Shown here in pieces: positions 14,861 to 21,923 of a DNA stretch of 22,700 bases. The translations under genes were made by a program, and so were the position numbers. The notes beneath the pieces are model-generated. The model made no database searches and was not told the DNA's origin. It saw only the letters and a program-made list of their open reading frames with translations. Origin of the DNA: JBFWIW01 sp050253535 (GTDB lineage: Bacteria > Bacillota > Clostridia > Oscillospirales > Oscillospiraceae); contig JBFWIW010000050.1 of NCBI GenBank assembly GCA_050253535.1, forward strand, positions 1-22,700, written 5' to 3'. Within the stretch, counting starts at the first letter, position 1. Every line of letters begins with the position of its first letter.

Positions 14861-15367
14861 ATGCAAAAAGTCTTGCATTTTCTTGATAAAAACATAGAAA
14901 AGATCATCTGCGTTGCCTGCCTTGCCCTGATGAGTATCATTATAGTAGCTCAGGTATTCTTCAGATATGTCCTGAAAAACTCCATTTCGTGGTCTGAAGA
15001 AATAGCAAGATATCTGTTCATATGGCTTATCTATATCGGTATCAGCTATGGCGTAAAAATGGACAGGCACATCTCCGTGGACGCCGTCTGCGCGATGCTG
15101 CCCGAAAAAGTTCAGCGTTACTTTATTTTCATTTCCGACCTTCTGTTTCTCACCTTCGCCACCGCCGTCATTTACTACGGTATCCAGGTGGTAGGCATGA
15201 TCAACAATTCGGGTCAGTTCTCCCCCGCCTCCCATATCCCGATGGGCATCATCTACAGCTCTACAGTCGTCGGATTTTCGCTGGTCGTTGTGCGTCTTAT
15301 ACAGAACCTCATAAGGTGCGCCAAGGATATACACAGCGACGCCCACGGAAAAAAGGAGGATAAATAA
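14861..15367 (+). CDS. dctQ: TRAP transporter small permease, DctQ family
   Basis: The 168-residue membrane protein has four predicted helices (about residues 14-38, 48-66, 88-110, 130-150). It includes the family pattern VFFRYVLKNSISWSEEIARYLFIWLIYIGISYGVKM between helices 1 and 2. The start ATG 14861 is preceded by AAAGGAGAAGG. It is the small subunit that pairs with DctM in solute:Na+/H+ symport. It ends 2 nt before dctM, whose ribosome binding site (AAAGGAGG, 15353-15359) lies inside its last codons, so translation is probably coupled. Confidence 0.93.
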   Translation: MQKVLHFLDKNIEKIICVACLALMSIIIVAQVFFRYVLKNSISWSEEIARYLFIWLIYIGISYGVKMDRHISVDAVCAMLPEKVQRYFIFISDLLFLTFATAVIYYGIQVVGMINNSGQFSPASHIPMGIIYSSTVVGFSLVVVRLIQNLIRCAKDIHSDAHGKKEDK

Positions 15368-15369
15368 GC

Positions 15370-16656
15370 ATGACAACACTTATTCTGTTCGGCTCCTTTG
15401 TCATCTTCCTTATTCTGAGGCTGCCGATCGGTATTTCCCTCGGCCTCTCGAGCCTTGTCACCATCCTGACCTCCGACACGGTCAGCGCCACCTATGTGGC
15501 ACAGGGACTGGTCACGGCGGCGGACTCCTTCCCCCTCATGGCGGTCCCCTTCTTTGTACTTGCCGGGGAGCTCATGGGTAAGGGCGGCATTTCCAAGCGT
15601 CTTCTGGCCTTCGCGGATGCTTTTCTCGGCAAAAAGACGGGCGGTCTGGCCCTTATTACCGTTGTCACCTGCATGTTCTTTGCCGCTATTTCCGGTTCGG
15701 GCCCCGCGACTGTCGCTGCTATCGGCGGCCTCACCATCCCCGCGATGGTGGAACAGGGCTATGACAAAAAATTTGCGAGCGCGATAGCCGCAGCCGCCGG
15801 CGCCATCGGCGTCATTATCCCGCCGTCAATCCCAATGGTCATGTACGGCGTTTCGACGGGCGCTTCCGTATCCTCGCTGTTTGTCGGCGGTATCTTCCCC
15901 GGGATCCTGATCGGCGTAAGCTTATTATTGTATTCTCACTTCTACTGCAAAAAACACGGCTACATAAACAAAAACGCCCCCGACTTCACCTGGGGAAACG
16001 CGGGCAGAGCGTTCTGGGACGCCAAATGGGCCCTTTTGGTGCCTGTCATCATCCTGGGCGGCATTTACGGCGGTATATTTACGCCGACCGAAGCGGCGGC
16101 CGTCGCCGTTGCTTACGGCCTCATCGCCGGCTGCTTCATCTATAAGGATCTGAAGTGGAAGGATCTGTGGGATATCTTCAGCGGCGCGGCCCTGACCACC
16201 GCCACTATAATGATCATCCTCGGCACCGCGACCACCTTCGGCCGCATCCTCACGATTGAGCACATCCCCACTCAGATCGCGAGCTTCTTTATCTCCATCT
16301 CTAACAGCAGAATTATTATTATGCTGCTTATCAACTTCCTTCTGCTCGTCGTCGGCTGTTTCATGGAGACGAACGCCGCCATCATCATTCTGGCCCCCAT
16401 CTTCCTTCCGATCGTCTCAGCGCTCGGCGTGGACACCGTCGCCTTCGGCATCATCATGGTGGTCAACCTCGCAATCGGCTTCGTCACCCCGCCTCTCGGC
16501 GTCAACCTCTTCGTGGCCTGCAACGTGGCCAGCTGCAAGCTTGAGGAAATTTCAAAAGGCATCCTGCCAATCATCGGCGTCATGGTGCTCGATCTTATGA
16601 TCATTACCTACTGGGAACCCATTACCATGTTCCTCCCGCATGTGCTTGTAGGATAA
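15370..16656 (+). CDS. dctM: TRAP transporter large permease, DctM family
   Basis: The 428-residue polytopic membrane protein has about 11-12 helices. Family signatures include the N-terminal LRLPIGISLG, VPFFVLAGELMGKGGISKRL, the AISGSGPATVAAIGGLTIPAM loop and GAIGVIIPPSIPMVMYG, with a C-terminal EEISKGILPIIGVMVLDL. It is full length for the family and forms the ion-coupled translocation channel. It is the last gene of the + strand operon; a palindromic hairpin with a T-run at 16731-16768, which is also the end of repeat copy B, would end the transcript. Confidence 0.95.
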   Translation: MTTLILFGSFVIFLILRLPIGISLGLSSLVTILTSDTVSATYVAQGLVTAADSFPLMAVPFFVLAGELMGKGGISKRLLAFADAFLGKKTGGLALITVVTCMFFAAISGSGPATVAAIGGLTIPAMVEQGYDKKFASAIAAAAGAIGVIIPPSIPMVMYGVSTGASVSSLFVGGIFPGILIGVSLLLYSHFYCKKHGYINKNAPDFTWGNAGRAFWDAKWALLVPVIILGGIYGGIFTPTEAAAVAVAYGLIAGCFIYKDLKWKDLWDIFSGAALTTATIMIILGTATTFGRILTIEHIPTQIASFFISISNSRIIIMLLINFLLLVVGCFMETNAAIIILAPIFLPIVSALGVDTVAFGIIMVVNLAIGFVTPPLGVNLFVACNVASCKLEEISKGILPIIGVMVLDLMIITYWEPITMFLPHVLVG

Positions 16657-16730
16657 GCAAAACAAGCCTTGTTTTCACCCTATTTCATTTACACCTCTAT
16701 ACCTTCCGCCTTTGCCCGGCGGAAAAAGCG

Positions 16731-16768
16731 GAATCGCTTATGGCGCATACCATAAGCGATTCCCTTTT
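16731..16768 (+). terminator. Bidirectional terminator after dctM
   Basis: A 14-bp palindromic stem (16731-16744/16749-16762, last pair C-A on this strand but U-G on the other) is followed by CCTTTTA on the + strand and by a five-T run on the - strand. A second small hairpin, TTCCGCC/GGCGGAA (16704-16710/16718-16724), lies just before it. Confidence 0.65.
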
Positions 16769-16950
16769 ATCTAAAAACTAGGTTTTTCTATAAAAACGGG
16801 AGAAGGTCCTCGGCTCTGCGGAGCCTCGAGAGGTAAGGCTTCCGCCGCGCATGTCGCCGGAAGCCTTGAAATCGCGCAATTTTCAAAAATCGATCACGCG
16901 CGCGCAATGCGATCTTTGAAAATTCTTTCGCACGGCGATTGGACGGGGAT
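16731..16950 (-). repeat. Structured dispersed repeat, copy B (inverted relative to copy A)
   Basis: The reverse complement matches copy A from about 5111 to 5331. The stems are: AATTTTCAAAGATCG pairing its partner with one G-U (about 16908-16922/16877-16891); AAGGCTTCCG with CGGAAGCCTT, where copy A has AAGACTTCCG with CGGAAGTCTT (a compensatory change); a GGCTC/GAGCC stem; an A/T-rich stem shifted in sequence but still paired; and the 32-nt end hairpin (16731-16762), followed on the - strand by CGCTTTTTCC. Copy A's extra hairpin at the other end is absent. It lies between dctM and the PAS-HTH regulator and is read away from the regulator. Confidence 0.75.
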
Positions 16951-16981
16951 TGATTATGAACCGCCATTTGAAGATATATTC

Positions 16982-17021
16982 TTGAATTTATGGGATTTTG
17001 TATTATACTTGGTATAGTAAC
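16982..17021 (+). promoter_or_regulatory. Promoter and palindromic operator of the PAS-HTH regulator
   Basis: TTGAAT (16982-16987), a 16-nt spacer and TATACT (17004-17009) form a promoter. The near-palindrome TATTATAC-TTG-GTATAGTA (17001-17019) covers the -10, a classic autorepression layout. The motif ATAGTAAC (17014-17021) recurs on the - strand in the promoter at 21063-21091. Confidence 0.6.
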
Positions 17022-17043
17022 GAAAAAGAAAAGCGGTGCATTT

Positions 17044-17709
17044 ATGGAAGAGACGACGGTAAAACTGACCAAAACCGACAGGGCTATCCTGCAATCGTAC
17101 GTAACACTCTGCGAGGGGCTCTCTGATTATATGGGCGACGGGTATGAGCTCGTCCTGCACAGCCTGGAGAATTTTGATAAATCCGTTATAAAGATAATAA
17201 ACGGTTACTATACCGGACGGAAAGAGGGCGCCCCGATAACGGATCTGGCGCTCAATATGTTAAAGCAGGTCAGAGCTCAGGAGAACGCCGGGTATATCTC
17301 CTATTTCAGCAAAAACAAAAAGGGTGAGCCCTTAAAGTCCACCACAATCACAATACAGGGCGAAAAGGGCCGGATCATCGGGCTGCTGTGCATCAACTTT
17401 TACCTCAACACCCCCTTCTCCAAGATTTTGGGCAACTTCACAACACCGCAGCCGAGCACGGAAGCCTTCAATCACGATGAAATATATGTGGACAACTCCG
17501 AGGACCTCATTACCGAGGCTGTTCTGCGCGCGCGGGAAGAGGTCACGGCGGACGTCACGGTTTTAGCCTCAAACAAAAACAAAGAGATCATCTCAAAGCT
17601 CTGCGACCGCGGCATCTTCAACCTCAAAGACAGCGTTGTAAAGTGCGCCGAAATCCTGGGTATCAGCAAAAACACCGTGTATATGCACATCAGGAATTTG
17701 AACCGCTGA
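17044..17709 (+). CDS. YheO/DauR-like PAS and HTH transcriptional regulator
   Basis: The 221-residue regulator has an N-terminal YheO-like PAS domain (about 12-130: GDGYELVLHSLENFDKSVIK, IINGYYTGRKEGAPITDLAL, GRIIGLLCINFY). A C-terminal DauR-type helix-turn-helix follows (about 168-218: LCDRGIFNLKDSVVKCAEI, LGISKNTVYMHIRN). DauR in Pseudomonas represses D-arginine catabolism; relatives often sit beside amino-acid catabolic genes and RidA. I chose ATG 17044 over ATG 16990 because a promoter with operator lies between them. The ribosome binding site is weak, consistent with low expression. It is convergent with the RidA/lyase/symporter operon, sharing the terminator at 17732-17778, and is the likely regulator of that operon. 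Confidence 0.88.
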   Translation: MEETTVKLTKTDRAILQSYVTLCEGLSDYMGDGYELVLHSLENFDKSVIKIINGYYTGRKEGAPITDLALNMLKQVRAQENAGYISYFSKNKKGEPLKSTTITIQGEKGRIIGLLCINFYLNTPFSKILGNFTTPQPSTEAFNHDEIYVDNSEDLITEAVLRAREEVTADVTVLASNKNKEIISKLCDRGIFNLKDSVVKCAEILGISKNTVYMHIRNLNR

Positions 17710-17731
17710 AAACACACTGTTCTCAGCCTGT

Positions 17732-17778
17732 AAAAAAAGAGCCCCACCCTGCGATATGCCGCCGGGTGGGACTCTTTC
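17732..17778. terminator. Bidirectional terminator between convergent units
   Basis: AAAGAG-C-CCCACCC (17736-17749) pairs with GGGTGGG-A-CTCTTT (17764-17777), with one mismatch and a 14-nt loop. There is a seven-A run before it and a T-run at the other side, serving both the regulator and the opposing operon. Confidence 0.85.
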
Positions 17779-17790
17779 TATGTATTTGAG

Positions 17791-17883
17791 CTACTTTTTA
17801 AAGGCCTCTCTCGCCATATTGACCAGCAGGAAAATTGCTATACCGCAGCCGGCGGCAATAATCAGATAATCTACGAATCCCAT
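17791..17883 (-). CDS. Symporter small accessory peptide (30 aa)
   Basis: The 30-codon frame reads MGFVDYLIIAAGCGIAIFLL then VNMAREAFKK. It is a single transmembrane helix with a short polar N-terminus and a basic C-terminal tail. Its ATG overlaps the symporter stop codon by one base (TAATG), so translation would be coupled. Very small one-helix proteins in this position, ending in a positively charged tail, are known as accessory subunits of SSS/NSS-type symporters (MetS-like). It is placed immediately before the operon terminator. The helix, the coupled start and the location all support a real gene; its effect on transport is inferred from the family. Confidence 0.8.
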   Translation of the reverse strand: MGFVDYLIIAAGCGIAIFLLVNMAREAFKK

Positions 17884-19280
17884 TATACTGCAGCTCCTTT
17901 CTCACTTACGGCTTCACCCTTATAGCAGATGCTGTTCGCGACGAACATTGTAATCGTGGAGCAGATGATACCGAACAGGAAGTGGCTGATTCCCAGCGGG
18001 GAACCGAACGCCCAATAGATCAGGGTCGAGGCGACCGCGACAAAGATCGTAATCAGGGTACCCTTCTCATTCATTCTCTTGCGCCAGAAGAAAATGCCGC
18101 AGAAAATCGGGACAAGCGCCGCGCCGCAGGGGGCGCCGACATCTTCCATGATGGAGACGATGGAAGAGCCCGAATAGCCGACAACAACGCCCGCGGCGGC
18201 CACGCAGATCATGACGATCCTCTGGACGGAAAGGAGCTTCTTCCCCTCTATGGGCTTGATTCTGCAGATAACGTCGCGCGTCAGCATAACGCTCGCCAGC
18301 ATTGTGACGGAAGCTGCCGTGCCCATGACAGCGGCCAAAAGAGCCGCCAGCAGGAGCGCGCCCACAACATTTCCTGTCAGGCTGTTGACCATGGCGGGGA
18401 GAATGGAATCGGAAGTGCCCAGCTGTGATACCAGGACAAGGCCCATAAGTCCGGCAAAGCTTGCAAACAGCAGATAGGGGATATAAACAAGGAAAGTCGC
18501 GGTCAGCGAAGCGTTTCTCGCCTCTTTGGCGCTTCTGGCCCCGCAGACGCGGAGAAAGTTCTCGCTGTTTAACATATTACTCGTGCAGAAGTAGAGCCCG
18601 CTGGATATCATCGCGCCCACGCCCAGAGCGGCGGGGTTCAGATAGGTGGGGTCAACTTTCGCCACAAATCCGGAAATACCGCCGGCTTTTGTCAAAGCAA
18701 CGATAGGAATGACCACCATGACGGAGATCACCATCAGCGATATATTGAGCTTGTCCGTCTTTGTCGCGGAGACCATGCCGCCGATAACCGTGTACATCAG
18801 CATGACAACCGTCATGATGATTATCGCCGCCAGCAGGCTGAGTGACGGGATAAACATCTCCAGAATGGTGCCCAATGAACGGATCTGGCTGGCGGCGATT
18901 GAAAACACCTGGAAAATCGCGAGCAGGCTGATCCATGCGGCCACCTTTTTGCCTAAGCTGTTCCGGATCAGTTCCGGAATGGTCGTGACATTTGCTTCTC
19001 TGATCTTTTTAGAAAACAATAGGCTCGCGAGGATTGCGCCGATACCGACGCTGATGGCAAGGTAAAAGCCGGATACGCCGTAAGCGTAGCACATGCTGGC
19101 GCAGCCGAGCGTCGCTCCCGCGCCGATCCAGGCCGACGACATGGAATAGACATTGGTCCAGAACGGTATGTTCCGGTTTGCCGTTGCGAAATCATCGGCT
19201 GTTTTGACCTTTCTTCCCGCAATAATGCCTATTGCGAGGATTGCCGCTATATACAGCAGCGCTACCATAATCTTTGCCAT
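17883..19280 (-). CDS. Sodium:solute symporter (SSS family)
   Basis: The 465-residue protein has about 13 helices of the LeuT-like SSS fold. The N-terminal helix is followed by GRKVKTADDFATANRNIPFWTN, then SSAWIGAGATLGCASMCYAYG (helix 1 and first Na+/substrate region), and helix 8 LLAALLAAVMGTAASVTMLAS, where SSS Na+ ligands lie. AAAGGGGAG precedes ATG 19280. It is the third gene of the RidA/lyase operon, 70 nt after the lyase gene, and overlaps the accessory peptide gene. It probably imports the amino acid that the lyase degrades, driven by Na+; substrate specificity cannot be read from sequence. Confidence 0.92.
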   Translation of the reverse strand: MAKIMVALLYIAAILAIGIIAGRKVKTADDFATANRNIPFWTNVYSMSSAWIGAGATLGCASMCYAYGVSGFYLAISVGIGAILASLLFSKKIREANVTTIPELIRNSLGKKVAAWISLLAIFQVFSIAASQIRSLGTILEMFIPSLSLLAAIIIMTVVMLMYTVIGGMVSATKTDKLNISLMVISVMVVIPIVALTKAGGISGFVAKVDPTYLNPAALGVGAMISSGLYFCTSNMLNSENFLRVCGARSAKEARNASLTATFLVYIPYLLFASFAGLMGLVLVSQLGTSDSILPAMVNSLTGNVVGALLLAALLAAVMGTAASVTMLASVMLTRDVICRIKPIEGKKLLSVQRIVMICVAAAGVVVGYSGSSIVSIMEDVGAPCGAALVPIFCGIFFWRKRMNEKGTLITIFVAVASTLIYWAFGSPLGISHFLFGIICSTITMFVANSICYKGEAVSEKGAAV

Positions 19281-19350
19281 AATAATACTCCCCTTTCATT
19301 TCCTTGTTATATATTCAGATGTTTCTACTCCTTCATATTGGTCTATGGCT

Positions 19351-20535
19351 TCATTGCCCCATGATGTCTCTGAGGCCTTGCTCAAGCCGGTTAAGCCCCT
19401 CTTCCAGAACCTCATGGCTGGTGGACAGGCAAATACGTATATGTCCGGCTGAGCCGGGGCCGAAGAATCTCGCGCCGCCGGGGACAAGCGCCACCTTATA
19501 TTTCTCGCGCATTAAGTTTACAAAATCGACGGGGTCCATCCCTGTCTCCGTGATATCCGGGAATATGACAAAGGTCGCCTGCGGGGTGTGGCATTTGATA
19601 CCGGGCATCTTTTTGATTCTGTCGAGGGCGTAGTTTCGGTTTTCCGTCATCTGCCGCACAAACTCGTCCACGCGGTAATACGCCTTTTCGAGGCACGCGG
19701 TACCTGCAACCTGAGACAGGCAGGAGATGCCCCCGATCGTCGAATCCACCTCGGAGGCGGCCGCTATAATATCGTACATCTCCCTGTTCATGCAGTAGAC
19801 AAAGCCCGAGCGCAGGCCTGCGATACCGAAGCTCTTGGAGAACCCGAAAACAGACAGCGTCCTTGCGTTGCGCTCCGCGCCGAACGCGATGAGACTGTTG
19901 TAGCGGCTGCCCGGATACACGATATCGGACCATATCTCGTCGTTCATGATGTAAAAACCGTACTTTTCGGAGAGCGAGAGCAGATAGTCCAGGTCTTCTT
20001 TGGTGTAGAGCATGCCCATGGGGTTGTGAGGATTGCAGAAGCCGAGCATCCTGGTCTTCGGCGTTATGTATTTCTCCAGGCCTTCCAGCGATATTCTGTC
20101 CTCCCTGAGCTGGGAGGGGAAAAGTATGCTCTTTGCCCCCGCGGCCTCCATGGAGGTCTTGAACAGGAAATCGACGGGGTCAAAGACGATAACCTCGTCG
20201 CCGGGCTTGAGTATCGCCTTGGCTATAACGGACATCCCTCTCGCCGCTGAGTCGATGGGAAGGACAAAATCGGGATTCACCTTTTCATGCTTGCGCTCCC
20301 AAAGGGACCTGGCGGCGGCCTCGCGGAACTCCCTCATCCCTCTGGGGGGAACATAGGGAAAGTATCCTGATTTTGAGTAATTGACGATAGCGTCGACGAC
20401 TTCCGGGGCGGCCGGAAAGTCGTGGTCCGCCGCGGTCAGGGGTATCACACCCTCGGGAACTTCCGCCCACCGCAGATTGAACGCGCGCTGCCGGAGGATA
20501 TCAAAATTGATATTGTCATTTGTAAAGCTGTTCAT
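19351..20535 (-). CDS. PatB/MalY-type PLP C-S lyase / aminotransferase
   Basis: The 394-residue fold-type I PLP enzyme belongs to the MalY/PatB (cystathionine beta-lyase) branch. Landmarks are the N-terminal IPLTAADHDFPAAPEV loop, YVPPRG, NPHNPMG (168-174), NDEIWSDI with the PLP-pyridine Asp D199, PLP lysine K234 in GFSKSFGIAGLR, and a C-terminal HIRICLST with the substrate-carboxylate Arg. The expected reaction is beta-elimination of a sulfur amino acid (cysteine, cystathionine or another S-conjugate) to 2-aminoacrylate, although some relatives are aminotransferases. GGGAGG precedes ATG 20535. It lies 29 nt after ridA, which would hydrolyse the 2-aminoacrylate released. The typical MalY opening LxWxxxDMDF is altered here to TAADHDF, so specificity may differ. 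Confidence 0.87.
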   Translation of the reverse strand: MNSFTNDNINFDILRQRAFNLRWAEVPEGVIPLTAADHDFPAAPEVVDAIVNYSKSGYFPYVPPRGMREFREAAARSLWERKHEKVNPDFVLPIDSAARGMSVIAKAILKPGDEVIVFDPVDFLFKTSMEAAGAKSILFPSQLREDRISLEGLEKYITPKTRMLGFCNPHNPMGMLYTKEDLDYLLSLSEKYGFYIMNDEIWSDIVYPGSRYNSLIAFGAERNARTLSVFGFSKSFGIAGLRSGFVYCMNREMYDIIAAASEVDSTIGGISCLSQVAGTACLEKAYYRVDEFVRQMTENRNYALDRIKKMPGIKCHTPQATFVIFPDITETGMDPVDFVNLMREKYKVALVPGGARFFGPGSAGHIRICLSTSHEVLEEGLNRLEQGLRDIMGQ

Positions 20536-20564
20536 TTCGACCTCCCAAATTTCATTTCATGCCG

Positions 20565-20942
20565 TTACTTTACTGCCGCGATCGCTTCCACCTCGACCAT
20601 GAGTCCCTTCGGGAGCGTCCTGACCGCCACGCAGGAGCGGGCGGGGTTGCCGGTGAAATATCCGGCGTAAATTTCGTTGAACGCAGCAAAATCACCCATA
20701 TCGGCCAAAAAGCATGTGGTCTTGACGACATTTTCGAACGAGGAACCGGCGGCCGTCAGGACTTCGCCGATGTTCTTCATAACCTGCTCGGATTGTTCCT
20801 CAATCGTGGTTCCGACCGGCTTGCCCGAAACCGGGTCCAGCGGGATCTGACCGGAAGTATAAACCATTCCGCCTATTACCTTTGCTTGCGAATACGGTCC
20901 GATTGCAGCCGGAGCTCTGTCAGTGCAGACTGTTTGAATCAT
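20565..20942 (-). CDS. ridA: RidA-family 2-iminobutanoate/2-iminopropanoate deaminase
   Basis: The 125-residue RidA/YjgF-type protein is a trimeric enamine/imine deaminase. It carries IGPYSQAKVIGGMVYTSGQIPLDP near the N-terminus, the conserved arginine R102 in NPARSCVAV, and E119 in LMVEVEAIA. It hydrolyses reactive 2-aminoacrylate/iminopropanoate to pyruvate and ammonia. I take ATG 20942 (MIQTVCTDRAP) with AAGGAAC upstream, rather than the ATG 33 nt further out, because family members begin about 12 residues before GPYSQ. It is the first gene of the operon, ahead of the C-S lyase, and is transcribed from the promoter at 21063-21091. The coupling with a PLP lyase fits its detoxifying role. 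Confidence 0.92.
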   Translation of the reverse strand: MIQTVCTDRAPAAIGPYSQAKVIGGMVYTSGQIPLDPVSGKPVGTTIEEQSEQVMKNIGEVLTAAGSSFENVVKTTCFLADMGDFAAFNEIYAGYFTGNPARSCVAVRTLPKGLMVEVEAIAAVK

Positions 20943-21062
20943 GATAATCACGTTCCTTTTTTGCTTTTTATTCAAAACCGCGGAATATACCGCGGAGTTG
21001 GTGCGGCAGATTTTTGTTGGAAGAATATCGTTTCAGACGGGACTAATTCCCTTTTCGAAAAC

Positions 21063-21091
21063 ATATTACCATGTTACTATCGTTTAGTCAA
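21063..21091 (-). promoter_or_regulatory. Promoter of the RidA/lyase/symporter operon
   Basis: On the - strand, TTGACT (21091-21086), a 17-nt spacer and TAATAT (21068-21063). The spacer contains ATAGTAAC (21080-21073), which also occurs at the -10 of the PAS-HTH regulator gene, so it is a candidate operator. Confidence 0.65.
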
Positions 21092-21434
21092 TAAAATATT
21101 TTTCATTTTAGTGTCTTATCCGGGCGGTGATGACACCCCGCGCGGCGTCCATAAAGAACAAACGTAAAAGAATATGTGCAATAGTTGGTATCAACTTCAG
21201 AACAGTTCAATTCAGCAGCAATTATAATTCGTTTTTTATCTGAATTGGCATCGAAAAAAATCTGATCCACTGATATGCTTGTATAATAAAAATGCATCAA
21301 AACAAAAATATTATATAATTTTTCTCAAAGCGTGAACCGCGCGCCGTCCTGAATAATCTAATTGTCAGAGCTCAAGATTTTATCGATCGATAAGGGAAGG
21401 GACTTCGTAATGTACATAAGAAGGAATAGCCGCA
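21092..21434. other. AT-rich intergenic region between divergent operons
   Basis: This is part of the 20943-21434 gap, between the RidA operon promoter and the ECF sigma gene. It is AT-rich, with exact TATAAT hexamers on the + strand at 21282-21287 and 21314-21319 that may serve the sigma gene, although I see no matching -35. No gene or clear hairpin found. Confidence 0.4.
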
Positions 21435-21923
21435 ATGAATAAAAGTGATTTTGCCGAACAGGTGACGGCAGCGGAGGCCACGCTGTATCACATATCCAAA
21501 TCCATTCTGAAGAATGACTGTGACTGCGCAGATGCCGTTCAGGAAACCATTATTGCGGCGTACAGCAAACTTCACAGCTTGAGGGACGACCGCTTCTTCA
21601 AGACGTGGCTGTGCAGAATATTGATTAACGAATGTTACCGGATTTGCCGTGCACGCAAAAGAGTGGTATCACTCGAAGACTATATGGAAGCGGAATTTTC
21701 ATCGGAACAGCAAATTGATCTGGGCCTGTTTGACGCCATTATGGCGTTAAAAACAGAGCTTCGTCTGGTGATTGTTCTGCATTATATCGAAGGATTTAAG
21801 ACCATGGAAATGGCCGGGATTTTGAAAATACCGGAGGGTACGGTAAAAAGCAGGCTGTCGCGCGCGCGCACGGAATTAAAGTCAGTTCTTGGAGAGAAGG
21901 AGGTTTTTATCCATGAACAATAA
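21435..21923 (+). CDS. ECF-type sigma-70 family RNA polymerase sigma factor
   Basis: The 162-residue sigma factor has region 2 at about residues 14-75 (AVQETIIAAYSKLHSLRDDRFFKTWLCRILINECYR) and region 4 at about 100-155 (IVLHYIEGFKTMEMAGIL, then KIPEGTVKSRLSRARTELK, the -35 recognition helix). AAGGAA is 8 nt upstream of ATG 21435. Its last codons overlap the next gene by 11 nt, which codes for a membrane protein of the type that commonly acts as cognate anti-sigma. It should direct RNA polymerase to an envelope- or stress-related regulon, possibly including its own promoter; the signal is unknown. Confidence 0.93.
   Translation: MNKSDFAEQVTAAEATLYHISKSILKNDCDCADAVQETIIAAYSKLHSLRDDRFFKTWLCRILINECYRICRARKRVVSLEDYMEAEFSSEQQIDLGLFDAIMALKTELRLVIVLHYIEGFKTMEMAGILKIPEGTVKSRLSRARTELKSVLGEKEVFIHEQ

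Noticed and set aside
5055..16950. Composite transposon bounded by the two repeats
   Set aside because: There is no transposase in the block, and I found no target-site duplication at the outer ends; the repeats may be independent insertions or RNA genes.
16990..17709. Longer form of the PAS-HTH regulator starting at ATG 16990
   Set aside because: A promoter and palindromic operator lie between 16990 and 17044, there is no ribosome binding site at 16990, and the extra residues have no family match.
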